Below, in pieces: positions 1 through 12,252 of a DNA stretch of 64,000 nt. Source of the DNA: Tigriopus japonicus (taxonomy: Eukaryota; Arthropoda; Copepoda; Harpacticoida; Harpacticidae); the NCBI GenBank assembly GCA_010645155.1, contig CM021317.1, positions 9,435,853 to 9,499,852 on the forward strand, read 5' to 3'. How positions within the stretch are numbered: the first letter of the stretch is position 1; each line of letters begins with the position of its first letter. The notes under the pieces were generated by a model. That model did not search any database. It was not told the DNA's origin and was given only the letters and a program-made list of their open reading frames with translations. The position numbers and the translations under genes are program-made.

Positions 1-3000
1 CAGGCTTTCGCTTGATGGATAGTTATTTGCTAATCAATTTTCAAAACATGTCGGTAGATGTTCAAGGAGCATTCAAAATCCGTTACTATTGGGTGTTGTC
101 GGCTTCGGCGTTATTCCCCATCATCTCCCAAAAGCAAGCAAGCTGCATCTTTTGAAGAGGGATAAAAAGTCGTCGTTAGACAGATCAGTGGACTCTCTCG
201 AAGCCCGAAAATTTTGTTCGACAAACGTTAATGGTAAAACTAAATACCTGAAGAGTTCGGAGCGACCAATGTCTTGAACCATCTAATAGAACTTTGAGAT
301 TCAACGACGGAAGAAAATCGAGCTATTACATGATAAATAACAAAAACAGTGTGAAAACAGGCTACAAAAAAAGCTTTTTTTGAACGGTTTGGCAAGGGTT
401 GTGCTTCTCTGGATTCGAACATTAAAATTATTTTGTCTATTATTTGACAAGAGACCTTTTCCGACACTAATAAGTAGAGCGAGGATGAAAAAGATCTCGT
501 GTAAAGCTTTTAAAAATGGCCGTTTTGGCTACAAAAATCCTTTTTTTTTTGGTTTTACGACAGATGCATTTTGTGGATTTTTAAGTAGAAAATATTTTTT
601 ACATGTTTGTCTGACCAAAAAAGCCTTTTTCTGAAATTTTAATCCAACTTAAGAAAAGGTCGTTAATTCTTTTAAAAATTTTAGTTTAAAAGGGGGACAG
701 GAAAAACGTATATTAACGGTATATTTAGCACTTCTAAGAACTAGTTCAAGTAGTGCAGTGTATTAAAAGAGTACATTCATAAGATGAGCCATCTAGTTTT
801 TTTCACAAGGCAATACCTCGCCGGTCTCATGAAATACATAGATTTGCAGATAGTAATCATCTTGCATCAGTTTTTCAACAGGATGAAGTGCCTAAAATGT
901 TAATAGGGAACTCAAAATGTAACAATCAATGTCTTCAGCTGATCATGAAAGGATCATAACAAAATTGAATTTCAATCTTCAAGCTTTTCACGCAAATTAT
1001 TTTACTCAAAAACTATTGCAGTTATATGTGCAGTCCCTAATCAACATTTGAGGTTGATGCAAAATTAATATATATTTGTTATTGTCCGCACGAACAGACA
1101 TTTCATGGGATAGGCGAGCACTTGCTACTTAAGAACCTTTAGATGGCGCACTTTATGGTTGTACTCTTTTATTACAGTGCACAAGTTCAGAGAAAAATCA
1201 GGCGCTTCTCTACACATCTGAGAACTAAGGCTCAAAACCCGAACTCACAAACGCACAGTAAAACTCCCTTCGCAAAGGGCATCAATTTGGTCAGTCAGTT
1301 TATGCAAAGGGATACCCGACTCTACATGCAAAAACGTTGAACGTGTTTTAGAGCGCTTTCGCTGCAAAGACGGATGGAATTCAGCTCTTGTCGACATAGA
1401 AAAGTAGACATCTTGTGGGGACATCACAAAGACTTGTCAGAACTAGTCTTCTCCTTGTTCCTTTTATATGTAAAGAAAACCAAGAGCAGTTACAGTGATT
1501 ACAAAATGAATTCGGACAAACATGCAGCTATTAATTTTCATTTTCTAATAATTTTGAAATACTTACATTGACAATTTCTTCAAAACTTGTTTTTTTCTAA
1601 GAGATCCAATTTGAATTATTTTTCTCCTTGAAGATACGTGTAAACACTTACATGAAACGGTCATTTCCGAAGAAAAGTCCCTTAAAAATTTCCATCAATA
1701 TCGTCAAAAGCTCAATTTTGTTGATTAGTAGCTCTTAAGATTTGGCTTCTAAAAAATCAGTGTGTCATGATTATAGGGCTCGGAAAATGTTGCTGTTTTA
1801 TTAGCATTAAGTTGTAGCTTTGTAACCCTAAAGTTGTAATTTTTTTTTGCTTAAAGTTGCACTCAATTCGACGGAAGTTGCTAAAAAGTTGTTATTTTCT
1901 GGCCTAAAAATGTCACTTTTATAAATAAAGATGTAAAATTTGGCCACATTCAGGTCCAAATTCTGGGCGGACATTTTTTATCTTTTCTCAAAACTTTTTC
2001 AAATCAACCCAAAATTGTAGCATTTCAAATTCGGTCCCTAATGGTCGATTTCAGCAGATGAGGCGGGCTGCACTGAAATGTTAGAAATGGCCCTCGTTGC
2101 TACGAAAGTTGGGGTCATCGCCTTCCAGACTCCATCAGTTTGCAATAAAAAGGAAAAAAACCGGTTTGAGATGGTTCGCGAAAAACGTTACAAAGGTGAA
2201 GAAGCATTTGCAAACGAAAAGGTGGTGGGAGCTCGTGCAAATGTTCGAAAGAGGCTTCTTTGAAGCAAACGGGTTCTAGGTAAATGCAACGAAACCGAGT
2301 TCATATGTATCGAGGACTTAATCTAATGTTTTGACCTAACTAGACAAAATCAAGGGAATAAAGGCTGATTACGTACTATTTAAGCAAAAATATTTGATTG
2401 ACTATTATTCACATTGTTAACTCCATAACTCGATTCCCACTTCGAGAACATAAAAATGGCAAGGGCATCGTTTGAGCATGTTTTAGTATGTGAAAAATCA
2501 ATCTATTCCAATGGAAATTTCGAACATTCTTTAAAAATAGGATCTTTCGAGTCATAGAAGAGAGAGGATGGCTCGGTGATGTTTTTTTATCGAAGAGGTT
2601 TTGTCCAAACACCTTGAGCCTTCCGCATGTTTTAAGTCAGTTTGGATTCCAAAGACAAATCCAAAAAAATGAAGCCTTTCCCCATTTTAGTCCACTTTTT
2701 ACTCATTCTAAAGCCGCACTTGAACTTATTCATCCAAAATGTAATTCATTTTATGACTGCCGAGTCATTGTGTAAGTTTGTTTGTTTTGCGAGCTAATGT
2801 TAGTTCCAGATTTGGTTTGATGGTCTTAGTTTTACCCTTCCTAGTTCTTCGATGTGAATAAGAAGTTTGATACAAGGTGGGCCAACGATACCCTGACACC
2901 AATGATCTTGACTTTGGCTTGGATAATATATTCGTGACTATAATAAAGCATAAAATAAATTGTATTAGTGAATGAGTCAAAACGTAAAAACACATTATTC

Positions 3001-3180
3001 ATCATGCAACAATTTCGTCTTACCGAACTATGGAAGACCACATACAAAATTTATGGTTGAAGGAACTACGTTTAAGGTGTTGCACAACTATGGAAGACAC
3101 GCCAACTTGAACCCAAACGCAATCGAACAAGATACAACAACCAACCGTTGATGAACTATGCCGGGAAATTCAAAGACACC
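1..3180. other. No recognisable gene
   Basis: I see no exon set, RNA gene or intact transposon here. Short open frames are scattered on both strands but lack splice signals, domains or overlap-free context. Around 1760-2060 the sequence becomes a run of related A/T-rich words (many AAGTTG units), which looks like decayed repeat DNA rather than coding sequence. Confidence 0.5.
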
Positions 3181-3457
3181 TCAGCTATTTGCTGACAGAA
3201 CATTCCCGGGACCATCCAGCATTTGATATTTTGAGGTTGTTGAAACGATGTTCGTTTTTTCTGGCACAAGCAGAACGAGATCCCCAATCGTGATATCACA
3301 GTGAATTGACCAGAGATGTTTCATTGCACATGTAAGAAATGAAAAGGGGGATGGACAGACAGTACAGATGCAGTTGGGTAGCGGTACATGTTGAAACTTT
3401 TGGTTATTTTGGTTATTGCAGTAGAGGGGGGGTGGGTCAGAATGAACAGGTCCTTCA

Positions 3458-4180
3458 TCAGTTCCCGTCTTTGGTGGAGTTGGACAGGTAGCCAAACGAA
3501 GGTGCGCGACCGCCAATATTCCGAAGGGATGTCTGCCAAGGGCAATAAGGTGTTGTTAAGTCCTGTGCCGGAAATGACAACATGTGTTTGGACATCGCTA
3601 CCGGAAAGGTCAGATTCCTAACACTGTTGGACACTAACTCTGTCAGCCCAGTGGCGAAGGGCTCGGTTTCGCATGTGAAATGGGTACATGCATTATTGGT
3701 ACATTGGGGCACGCAGAGGTATCATTTGAGTAATTTGCTGTACGTGGCATTGGTGGATTTGAGGGCGGATTGGGCGGAGTTGGGGAGCCAGAGGTGAAGG
3801 CCATAGAGAAAGATGGGGGTGATGAAAGTCCGGAAGAGTTGAAGTACTACTGGAAGAGGAAGGTTCTTGATGGGCAGTCTATTGCAAATGTATCCGATCC
3901 TAGCCCTGGCCATGTTTTTGATGATTTGAGGTAATTGATGCAGGACCTTTGCGTGGACGGTGGAGATGGAACCGACTTAATTAAAAAACTTGACAATTTT
4001 AAGCGGACTATCGTTAATGTGGAAGGTAATGGGTGGCAGACGATCTTTTTGGAAGACCATGGCCTTCGTCTTGGCAATAACCGTGGAGAGCATGTCTTGT
4101 GTATATAAGCTAAACATCCTGGAAAAATGAATTTGAATGTAAATGGTTGAAGTCTTAGGACTCAAGAGGGTCAAGACCAC
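3458..4180 (-). pseudogene. Decayed non-LTR retrotransposon reverse transcriptase
   Basis: Read on the minus strand, one frame runs through this block and resembles the end of a LINE reverse transcriptase (palm to thumb). It has a segment of the type SPLKIVKFF, then VHAKVLHQLPQII, then ARIGYICNRL, then LFRTFITPIFLYGLHLW, a common arrangement near the end of jockey/CR1-like RT domains. The frame is interrupted by TAA at 3977-3979 and TGA at 3722-3724, but the reading resumes in the same frame after each stop. The second stop sits where a CGA arginine codon would fit, so it is probably CpG decay. Residues after KFF seem to be missing, suggesting a small deletion. The catalytic palm and the endonuclease are absent, so the copy is 5' truncated and dead. 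The frame downstream of 3458 is not identifiable. Confidence 0.6.
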
Positions 4181-4777
4181 GCAGGACTGAGGTCCTTCAA
4201 GACTAGGAGATCATGTCTTCTGCCCGCAAGGTTAGGCTCTACATGTTTGACATGGTTCAATTGATGTCCTTAGATCCCTCATGCCAGGAATTAACGATCA
4301 CATTGAGCAAAATATCCGCACAATCAAATCTTGATGGAAGCATTAAATTTCAAACAATTTCAAGTCAGACCATCCAATCACCAATCTGGGTTGGTTGGTA
4401 GACTCTAGAGGTAAATGAAACCCTTGAGCACATTAATTGAGAGTAAGTCCATCATATATGTTTCAAACTCATCTTGACTTGTTCTTCATTTGATTGAATT
4501 CTTTCTTGACACTGATCATCCTTCACGTTATTTGCTTTAGCGACCAATATTATTGACCAATGATGTTGCCCTCCATGATAACAACCGTCCATCGTTTGCA
4601 ACTAAAGTGACAAACATAAATGGGGAACTGCAGAAAAATCTTTGGCCTTAACTTAGGATCACTCGGCATGACTTTCTTTTATTTTTGAATGCAATAATGC
4701 CTGAACTCCAAAAAACTCAAAATTTGAAGATAAATCAATTTTAAGATCTTAACTCACATTTTGGCAACAAGTTTAAG

Positions 4778-5107
4778 TTGAGGATAGTTTTAAAATCTAG
4801 AGACTTTGCCTCTGTTCCACCTCCATCAAGCTGCGATTTTTTCAAGCTTCAGTTAAAATCCTTAATACACCAAGAAGACGCTGGAGTGCTTGGGCAGAAA
4901 AAGATATCCTACATGCCGAAAGACAGGAACTTGTACCAGTTTATAACCTTGCACCAGTGCTGTCCCATTGAGGATTATTTCGATTACACTGTGAAGTGCC
5001 CTGGTGAACAATTATAAGTGGCGGGCAAAGGTTACGAAGCGCATGACCACGAACACCCGAAATTGCATCTGAAAGATGAAGATCAGTGCCGTCCAGCGTT
5101 CATGTGA
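4778..5107 (+). pseudogene. Possible broken coding fragment, unrecognised
   Basis: A 79-codon open frame ends at a TAA (5015-5017). The same frame then continues with coding-like, charged composition (GKGYEAHDHEHPKLHLKDED) to a TGA at 5105-5107. Several Cys and aromatic residues give it a protein-like look, but I recognise no family. It has no convincing start, signal peptide or splice sites. It may be a transposon fragment with a nonsense change, or chance. Confidence 0.2.
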
Positions 5108-5600
5108 GAGCGTTACGGCTAAATTGCGTCGCATGGCTGAGCAAGGCCCCTTCTCCAATATGTATAAGCGTTTTTTTAAAGGATAAACATTACATTTTCG
5201 ACAACAACCACTTTTTCTTTTTTTCTTTTTAAATACATGACTATATAATTCTTTATTGAACTTCCGCTAGATTTCTCGATATTGGGCACGTTATGGTTGA
5301 TTGAGATTGATTGTTTTAAAAATATATACGTTGAAATAGCTTGTATTCAGAATCGTGACAGTTCTGAAACAATTTAAAAGATTGATTGATGTTAATTCAA
5401 TGCAAATTCAACGTCTGGTTCAGATACATTGATCTGAATTGGTTGATAATCGCATAAAATCAGGACTGTGTCACTCAGGTTTACCGAGGTGAAACCATTA
5501 AATAGCAGAAACAATAAGATCTTGGATCTTCGTGAATTTTGTGAACAAATAAAGGGCATTACTTTTCCATTAACTTTGCTCTACGTAACCATCATTTTCC

Positions 5601-7190
5601 ATGCAAGTGTTTAAAAAGCTGAAACGATGGTGGCCAAAGGTGCTTCTCTTATTAGTCCTGTACCTCTTTATGGTTAGAAATTCTCGCCCAATTTGGTTCA
5701 GAGTGCATGAGTGCGGTTGTGAAAAGAAAGTGAGGCCCACCAAATCTCTCTCCAATTGGATATCGTGGTTCCGGTTTAACAACCACCATGTGGGGATGTG
5801 TTCCCAAGAAGTAGTGAAACTGGGATGGGAACAAAAAGTGTTCACATACACTCTCTTTGAAGGAGACACGTTCGACCAGGATAAACGAAATTACTCGAGG
5901 GGTTTGTCAGAATCAAGCTAATATATAAAAAAATCACTTTGTTTAAAATTGAATACGCTTTCTTTCAAAATAGTACCAATGAACTTTCTGTACGGAAATC
6001 GTAAAAAAACAACTTCCTTTTATCTGACAAACCCCCTCACTCTCAGGAATAAGGTATGTAAGCATTAATCAGTATCCTTATCAATTCTGATGTTTGAGCC
6101 AAAAAAAACGAAGAGGTTAAAAATGTCCATAAGGTTGAATTCGGTACACGTAAATGGAAAGATCAAGTCAGTCAAACCCAGAAGAGTCCCATTTTTCAGA
6201 GTAATTTATTCGAACAACCTTGCATCTTATGTACGTATATAGCAATATTTTTCTATTCATTCTAGGATGCACTTAAAAAAGCAAATCAAAAAAATTGCAT
6301 TACAAGACCAAAACAACTCTGGATTCTTTTGACAGGACAAATTTGAGAGCCATTCAAAAGTATTTTCCTGATTTTCGAATGAGGCTCTATTATGAACTCC
6401 ATCATCCCCAATCAATAACCTCTTTGTGCGTTATGGCTTGCAAAGAACCCATCTTAGACATTTGCAATGTCTCCAAATTAGCAATCCCAAAAGACGCCAA
6501 GTAAGGCACAACTAGTTCATTTTTGTCTTTTATTTTGGGGACATCTGACACGGCGCCTCGCTCACATTTAAGCCAGTTGTACCCTCTTGTGTGGAGATTT
6601 CTCTCCATCTTTGACCGTCAAGTGGATTGGATGTTTTCAAGAGACTTGGATTCGGTTTTAACAATCCGAGAGCAATCCGCTGTTTTGGAGTTTATCAGCA
6701 ATCACAATAAAAGGTTCCATACTATGCGAGATCATCCAGACCATCAAAATAAGATCATGGGTGGTCTTTGGGGAGTCAAACTTGACAATGAGACTTTCCG
6801 GTTCCAAATGGAGCAAGCATTTCGAGGTTTGATTGAAGATCCTGCGGCACAACGGCCAAGAACCAAACGAGGCACAGATCAGTTTCTGCTCTTGAGGTAG
6901 CACTTTAAATACACTACACTTTAACTAACAAGTTCTTCTTAGTTGAGTTAGATAAGACAATTGTTTGTTATTGCAGACACGTGTGGCCAGTGATTCGAGG
7001 GAACTTACTTCTGGCTCACGATAGTTATTGGTGCAGAAAATACAATGATACCACTGGATTTCCAACAGCCAGGGAAAAAGATGTTCCAAATAACTTTGTC
7101 GGAGCCATTTCCGACCTGAATTCAATCTTAGATATTCCTTGTCCCTTCAAATGTCGGAGAATGGGTCATCCCGAGTGGACACAATGCTAA
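5601..7190 (+). CDS. Type II membrane protein, putative glycosyltransferase-like family
   Basis: Four exons join in phase: 5601-5905, 6336-6500, 6573-6896 and 6977-7190, giving 335 codons plus TAA. All introns are GT-AG, and the two downstream ones are only 72 and 80 bp. The N terminus is short and basic (KKLKRWW), followed by one membrane segment at about residues 13-25, as in Golgi type II enzymes. The lumenal part carries MRLYYEL near the end of exon 2, then VDWMFSRDLDS (about 174-184), TIREQSAVLEF, HTMRDHP (206-212) and GGLWG, then HVWP and HDSYWC in exon 4, and CPFKC near the C terminus. From memory this arrangement is typical of an uncharacterised, often multicopy invertebrate family. 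The D-x-D in RDLDS could be a nucleotide-sugar/metal site, but that is inference. I chose the exon 2 and 3 acceptors because they preserve this motif spacing. No AATAAA lies close after the stop. The enzymatic function is unproven. Confidence 0.8.
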
Positions 7191-8085
7191 ACATTGATGA
7201 ATTTTAAAACTTAACATATCTGAGACAAAATGCAAATATCGTTAGCAGTCCGGATGCTTACAAACACATTTTCATTTTCATTTCACCCACTCCAAACATG
7301 GTTTTATTGTTGTCTGTACCTGAAATAGTGTCGAAATATATTGAGCCTTTGCTCTAGTGTGGGTTAACAAAAGTGTGATAGTGTCCTTTAAGAATGGTGG
7401 TCAAAAATAGCCCTTGAAATTTGAACAGTAAAACATATTTTACCAATATTTTGGACCAAAACCGACCAAAGTGTCGCTAACAGTTAGATCAAAGAAAATA
7501 TTCATAAATTTGTTGCCAAGCATATTTAAAATGATTACATCAATGTTTGGCCTGTGTCCAAATTAACTGAACTTGAAGGTATTCAAAGCTGATATAATTA
7601 ATGGTTTAAGAGTGAGATGGAGCCCAAAAAATAGAATTGTTTTCCTATTAAATCGAATAGCTAAACTTGGAAAGAGGTTCGAAAATCAACTTAAATCATT
7701 TGCATATCTGGAGTAGTAATAAAAAACTTGGAATTCGTTGCTTTGCTTGATGATCGTTTGGATCTAGTAGTATTGCCTGAAATTTCGACTGCATTTTATC
7801 GTTGCCTGTGCTTTGAACGTGGTGTGATCTGATGAGCACTTGCGAGTGTCGAACTAGTTTACTTCCATACAACCTGTTTCCATGTCGTCACTCAGCATTT
7901 TGTTATCCAAAGAAATACACGTTTTCCACTCTCTACTTTCTCGATTGCTACTAGATCAAGATCATGCGAGAACGTGTCAGGTTTTTATGGCAAACCAAGA
8001 ACGAATTTTGTCATGGAATTTGGCAAATTGATTAAGCGTGACGGTGTACATTGTTTTTAAGTTTCACTCATAAGATCTAAAAAAG
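7191..8085. other. Intergenic spacer
   Basis: AT-rich spacer between the membrane-protein gene and the PAN-domain gene. I see no gene, RNA or clear repeat. The promoter of the downstream gene presumably lies near its 3' end, but I cannot identify a convincing TATA box or initiator. Confidence 0.4.
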
Positions 8086-11000
8086 ATGAGAACGATTGGG
8101 ATCCTAATCAACTTGTGTCTCTGGAAGTCGAGAGGTTTGTTTGAATTGTTTGTTGATTTGGTATAACTTGAACAAGCCAAAGAACTTGAGTTGTTACAGA
8201 AATTTTTCGCTGTCACACGCCGTTGACCTCAATTGCAAACTCAAATATACATAGGTTAGGACAAGAAATCCTGTGGCAAAAGTTATGAAAAGGTTTTGCG
8301 ACGTGGTTTATATAAGCAGAGCTTTCTTTAAACGAGTTCTTGTCGCAACTTACATACTTTCGTGTTTACAAATGAAGCCAACGGCGTGTGATAACGTAAA
8401 ATTTCTGTCAAAACTCAAGTTTTCACAGGGTACATACAGTAAACTCGGCTAATGTACCTTCTACTGGGAATATGGGCAACCGGTTCATTGTCTTGTTTAG
8501 CCGACGCACCTTGCGGGGGTCCGCCATCTACTATCTAGAAATCTATGAACAAATCATTGAGTAAACTTTGCAGTGATTTCCATGGACATGCATGAAACTT
8601 TGGATTATTTCGGGGACTTTGATAAAATACACAATCAAGAAGAGTGCCAAGATTTTAACTCCTGTGATTTCCAAGGTATTTCGATTTTCCTTACATAAAC
8701 TTGCATTATCTAACGTCCTTTTTTGCTTCCAGCTGGTTTCTTCAACATAACAATGCAAGGAATTTCAGGTGGTTGGGAAAATGGTTTAGAATTGGAATCT
8801 TGCTCCAAGAAATGCCAATCAAATCCAATTTGCGTTGGTTTCAACCACTTGGAGCATGGATTAAAGTGTCAACTCCTTCACAAAATAATTGGCTTTGATC
8901 CGGACAAAAAAAGCACTGTTTCCGGTTTTAGACAACTATCGGATATCGAAGTTCTGCATCAAGATCAAATCTACTTGATCCCTTTTGGTGAGAAATGTGC
9001 TTGATAAAATGTGCGAATCGGAAACGTTTTCAAAGTTAACTAGTCATTCAGCTTTAAAGTATGACTTGTTTACCCGCGAGCTGTCGATTTGATCACATGA
9101 ATATGACTACTTTGCCTCCATTGAAGAGATTTTATCTACTTGATTCGTGTTGAATAAAATGAAATGAACGTATTCAAATCATTGTTACAAACTTTTTGGA
9201 GAAACTGAATCAAAATAGAAATTGCTCATGCATGCTATTTTCTCAAAACAAACTCGTCCCTCTATTTGGCTTTTTTTCGAAAATCTCTATCAAAGAACGC
9301 TCGCTCGAAAGCACGCACTCGGATTGGAAAACAGGGTTCCTTTCGAAGTGGCTTGTTTTTGTTTTTTGACTCGGATTTCAGGTGGCTCCCTCTGAGAAGT
9401 ACATTTTGCTTACTCTCGACCGAAGCGAGCACCGCCCCCCTTATAAAGAGGATTTTAAACCAAGCTTGAAAAATTTGCCAATAGATGGCGGGGAATGTTG
9501 GGCAAGTAAAGAGAAAAGACTTGTGAGCTTAGTGCTTGGTCTTTTACGCCATCTATTGGCGAATTTTTCAAGCTGGGTTTAAAATCCTCAAAAGAATTTT
9601 GTTCTCAGCTCTTTTTTCCAATCACTTCTATACTAAATACTTTACTATTTTACTACGTTGCCTGTCAGTAACTAATCTGCAACAGTTTTTTTGAAAGTTG
9701 GCCACAGAATAAAAAGTTTTTTCACAAAAGACAATGAATCGGGACAACTTTTCGAGCACACGCAAAAAATGCCCTCTTGATTCGTCTCCAATCGATCCAT
9801 TATCATTGTTTATCCTGATCTTTCATTCAGACTGTACTTAGACTTTTTCCAGATCCAAAAGCAGCAAAAGACAAAAATTCGAACAATGTTTTGGAATCCT
9901 CTATGCAAAAAGACTCGAAGGATTTTGAAAAATTTGTACAAGAACCTTTGAATGACAAGCCCGTTTATGACGTCTATGGCCTGCCACGCCGATTTGTTTC
10001 ACGCTTGAGAATTGCTGGTTACGTCAAGGTGAGCCTCAAAGGTTTTTATGTGTGAATCTCAAGTCCATATATAAACTTTATTTCCGACACAAGGCCATTG
10101 ATTTGGTGCGCAAGTTCGTGGAGCTAAAGAAAGATGTAAATGACTTTTTGGAGTGGATGAAGAACACTTTTCGAATTCCGTCCAAATTGACCCAACAAAT
10201 CAGTTCTGCTCTGGAGAGATGGTGCGCCAATTATCCAACTGAATGTAGTCAAAACTATTTTGATAGACTAGAAACAAGGACAATATCAAGCCAGCTACTT
10301 ATGGTAAAGGATCCACGGTGCATTACTTTGTAGACTCGGCAACCTTGCTTCATTTTTGAATCCAGGGAGACTGTAAAGATTTGGATGATAATATGGGTTT
10401 AGCCAAACTGATCCAAGATGGCTTATGCAAATGCACCCCTAAGGCTCCGGGATCATCAGTCGTTGGATTCAGTCAATGTTCAAGGCGGATCCCTAAATTT
10501 GGCAGGGATAGTGTGGCGGTGTGTTTGTTCAGTGATCTTGGCATGGTAAGTACTGAAATGGCTTGGACAAGCTTTCATCTTGTCGAAGTATAACTATATT
10601 GAAAGGCTTTGTCACAGATCTATCGGGATCCGACACTCCAATTCAGAACCATCATTAAAACCTTGGTTTTGAAAAAGCAGTTTGGCAACCGATTGACCAA
10701 ACAATGTGAAGATAAGTTCTCTCAGCCATTCTATGTCAGATTTCCTCCTGGATCCATGCCAACCCGCAATTCAGGATTCAAAGCTTTATCTGAAGAAATA
10801 AATAAGTTTGTGATTTGCATTCAACAGGTAAGGAGACATTTATGCTCAAAGTTTATCATGTTTGCGGGTGCGGATTTCTGGCAAATAAACTGATCTGTTT
10901 CAGCTTTAAAAATGGCAAAAAATGGCGTATAATCCTAAAAGTATCAGACAAAATGGCAAAAGAACCTTAAAATAGCAGATATAAGGTTGATTAAGCTACA

Positions 11001-11408
11001 AAATTGTCCAGTGTTTAAGTCAAAGTTGAGTTTTGGCCAATTGTTTTTAGTCAAAACCATTTGCTTTCTAATCATTTTGATTCAAGAGAGGTAAAACGCG
11101 TGCGATTCTGCTTCTATCCTTTATGTCAAAACTTTTGAGGCTCTTTATGAAGGCCAATTTTTTGATCTCGTTCTGTTTGGTTGAAATTTTTTGCCTGATA
11201 AGTCAATTCAATCAATAATTGTAGGTAAATAAAAGTTTATAAAACCAAAATTGGCAAATAAAGGGAAAAATCATGTAGCAGCCTGGGTAGCAAACCTTTT
11301 TGTCTGATATTTCTATGATGATATTATCGCTGTTCATTCTTTTTTAGGCTTGTCCAAATTTTGGAAGCGTCCTCCCGATTGCTAATTTGCTCCAAAGTAG
11401 AGGTTGAG
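8086..11408 (+). CDS. Secreted PAN/Apple-like domain protein with Cys-containing C-terminal half
   Basis: Eight exons fit in phase: 8086-8134, 8574-8675, 8733-8987, 9853-10028, 10094-10303, 10366-10545, 10618-10827 and 11349-11408, giving 413 codons plus TGA. Exon 1 is the least certain. It supplies an ATG and a short hydrophobic leader (IGILINLCLW) and joins exon 2 in phase, but ATG 8582 is an alternative start. Exon 3 holds a PAN/Apple-like module, with cysteines at about 74, 78, 84 and 96 (C-x3-C-x5-C-x11-C), preceded by a glycosylatable NIT. Exons 4-8 are joined by phase-0 introns and encode a helical, charged region with further cysteines (WCANYPTEC, GLCKC, FSQC, KQCED, IQQACP). I recognise no family for that half. 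PAN domains usually bind proteins or glycans outside the cell, so an extracellular binding role is likely. AATAAA follows at 11456. Introns 1 and 3 carry foldback repeats. Confidence 0.72.
8183..8421. repeat. Foldback (MITE-like) element in intron 1 of PAN gene
   Basis: The two halves are imperfect inverted copies of each other over roughly 100 bp. The left outer arm reads AACTTGAGTT then CACACGCCGTTG, and the right arm is its reverse complement (CAACGGCGTGTG then AACTCAAGTT). Matching continues inward through GGACAAGAA / TTCTTGTC, leaving only a short unpaired centre. It has no coding capacity. No clear target duplication is visible. Confidence 0.7.
9448..9589. repeat. 43-bp inverted repeat in intron 3 of PAN gene
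   Basis: Arms 9448-9490 and 9547-9589 are reverse complements with 41 of 43 positions matching, starting GAGGATTTTAAAC and ending CCAATAGATGGCG before a 56-bp loop. This looks like a young hairpin MITE. It would form a strong stem in the pre-mRNA. Confidence 0.85.
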
Positions 11409-11455
11409 TGATATCTTCAATAGGCCATTACGAAGCCTCTCGGTCCTCTGCCTAA

Positions 11456-11465
11456 ATAAATAAAG
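11456..11465 (+). terminator. Poly(A) signals for PAN gene
   Basis: Overlapping AATAAA hexamers begin at 11456 and 11460, about 50 bp after the stop codon. This supports the placement of the last exon. Further AATAAA-like sites occur near 11505. Confidence 0.65.
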
Positions 11466-11575
11466 AACAAAACCTCGAAAACACTTGTACTAATTTTGTA
11501 AAAATAAACGAAATAAAGATCATGTGCGTCTAAACTAGGGTCATCGGTGCATCAATTTGGGAGGGTGGAAAATAC

Positions 11576-12252
11576 TTCATACTTCCAGCGGTAAAACAAG
11601 GCCGTTGGTTGTACAGAGTTGATCGGCCCATTTTGGCAAATCCAATTTTTTTCCCAGCTAAGCATCCATTCAATAGCAATGTATGATGAAGCAAGTCACT
11701 TCACACCATTCCTGCCAGATTAATGAAGCGTGTTCAAAACAAATCTCCACTGACTATACTGGAGTGACATTTTTCTGTTAGCCCTCTAAGTCCAAGGAAA
11801 CGATCTAAATTTACGTTCAGATACCTATGCTTATCGCTTATACCTGCTTGATGATATGCTCAGTTTATGGACTAGAAAATGAGACACGTAAAATTATACA
11901 TTACCAGAAAGCAACATTGAAAACTATTTTATCTTGCTTTATGAGAAACATTTTGAGATATTGAAGGGATTCTGTGGAAACCACCGAACAAATAAGCACC
12001 TTTTAATTATTATTTGGATCACTGTTAAGTCCTATTTTTGCAACAAAACAAGGCTGGTTTAAGTTCTTTTCATTCAATCGCCTTGAAAATGATTTTTGCA
12101 TATCATTGGCTCATTTCCAGGCAAGATATCCAAACGTAAAATGTCTATTGTTTCAACGAACCTAGACTGTTTTAATCGACGGCAAATAATAAAAAAGCTT
12201 AGATTTGCCAAAATGGGTCGAGCAAGTTAGCACAACCGCTAGTGGTATGATA
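11576..12252 (-). mobile_element. Long-TIR MITE, copy 1
   Basis: The ends are inverted repeats. The left end contains TCATAC, GGTAAAACAAGG and CCCATTTTGGCAAATCCAA; the right end contains AGATTTGCCAAAATGGGT and GGTATGAT. The interior matches the element at 50111-50611 in the opposite orientation: TTGATGATATGCTCAGTTT and TTTGGATCACTGTTAAGTCC here correspond to its reverse complement. No transposase frame is present, so it is non-autonomous. Orientation is given relative to the other copy, and the target duplication is unclear. Confidence 0.75.
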
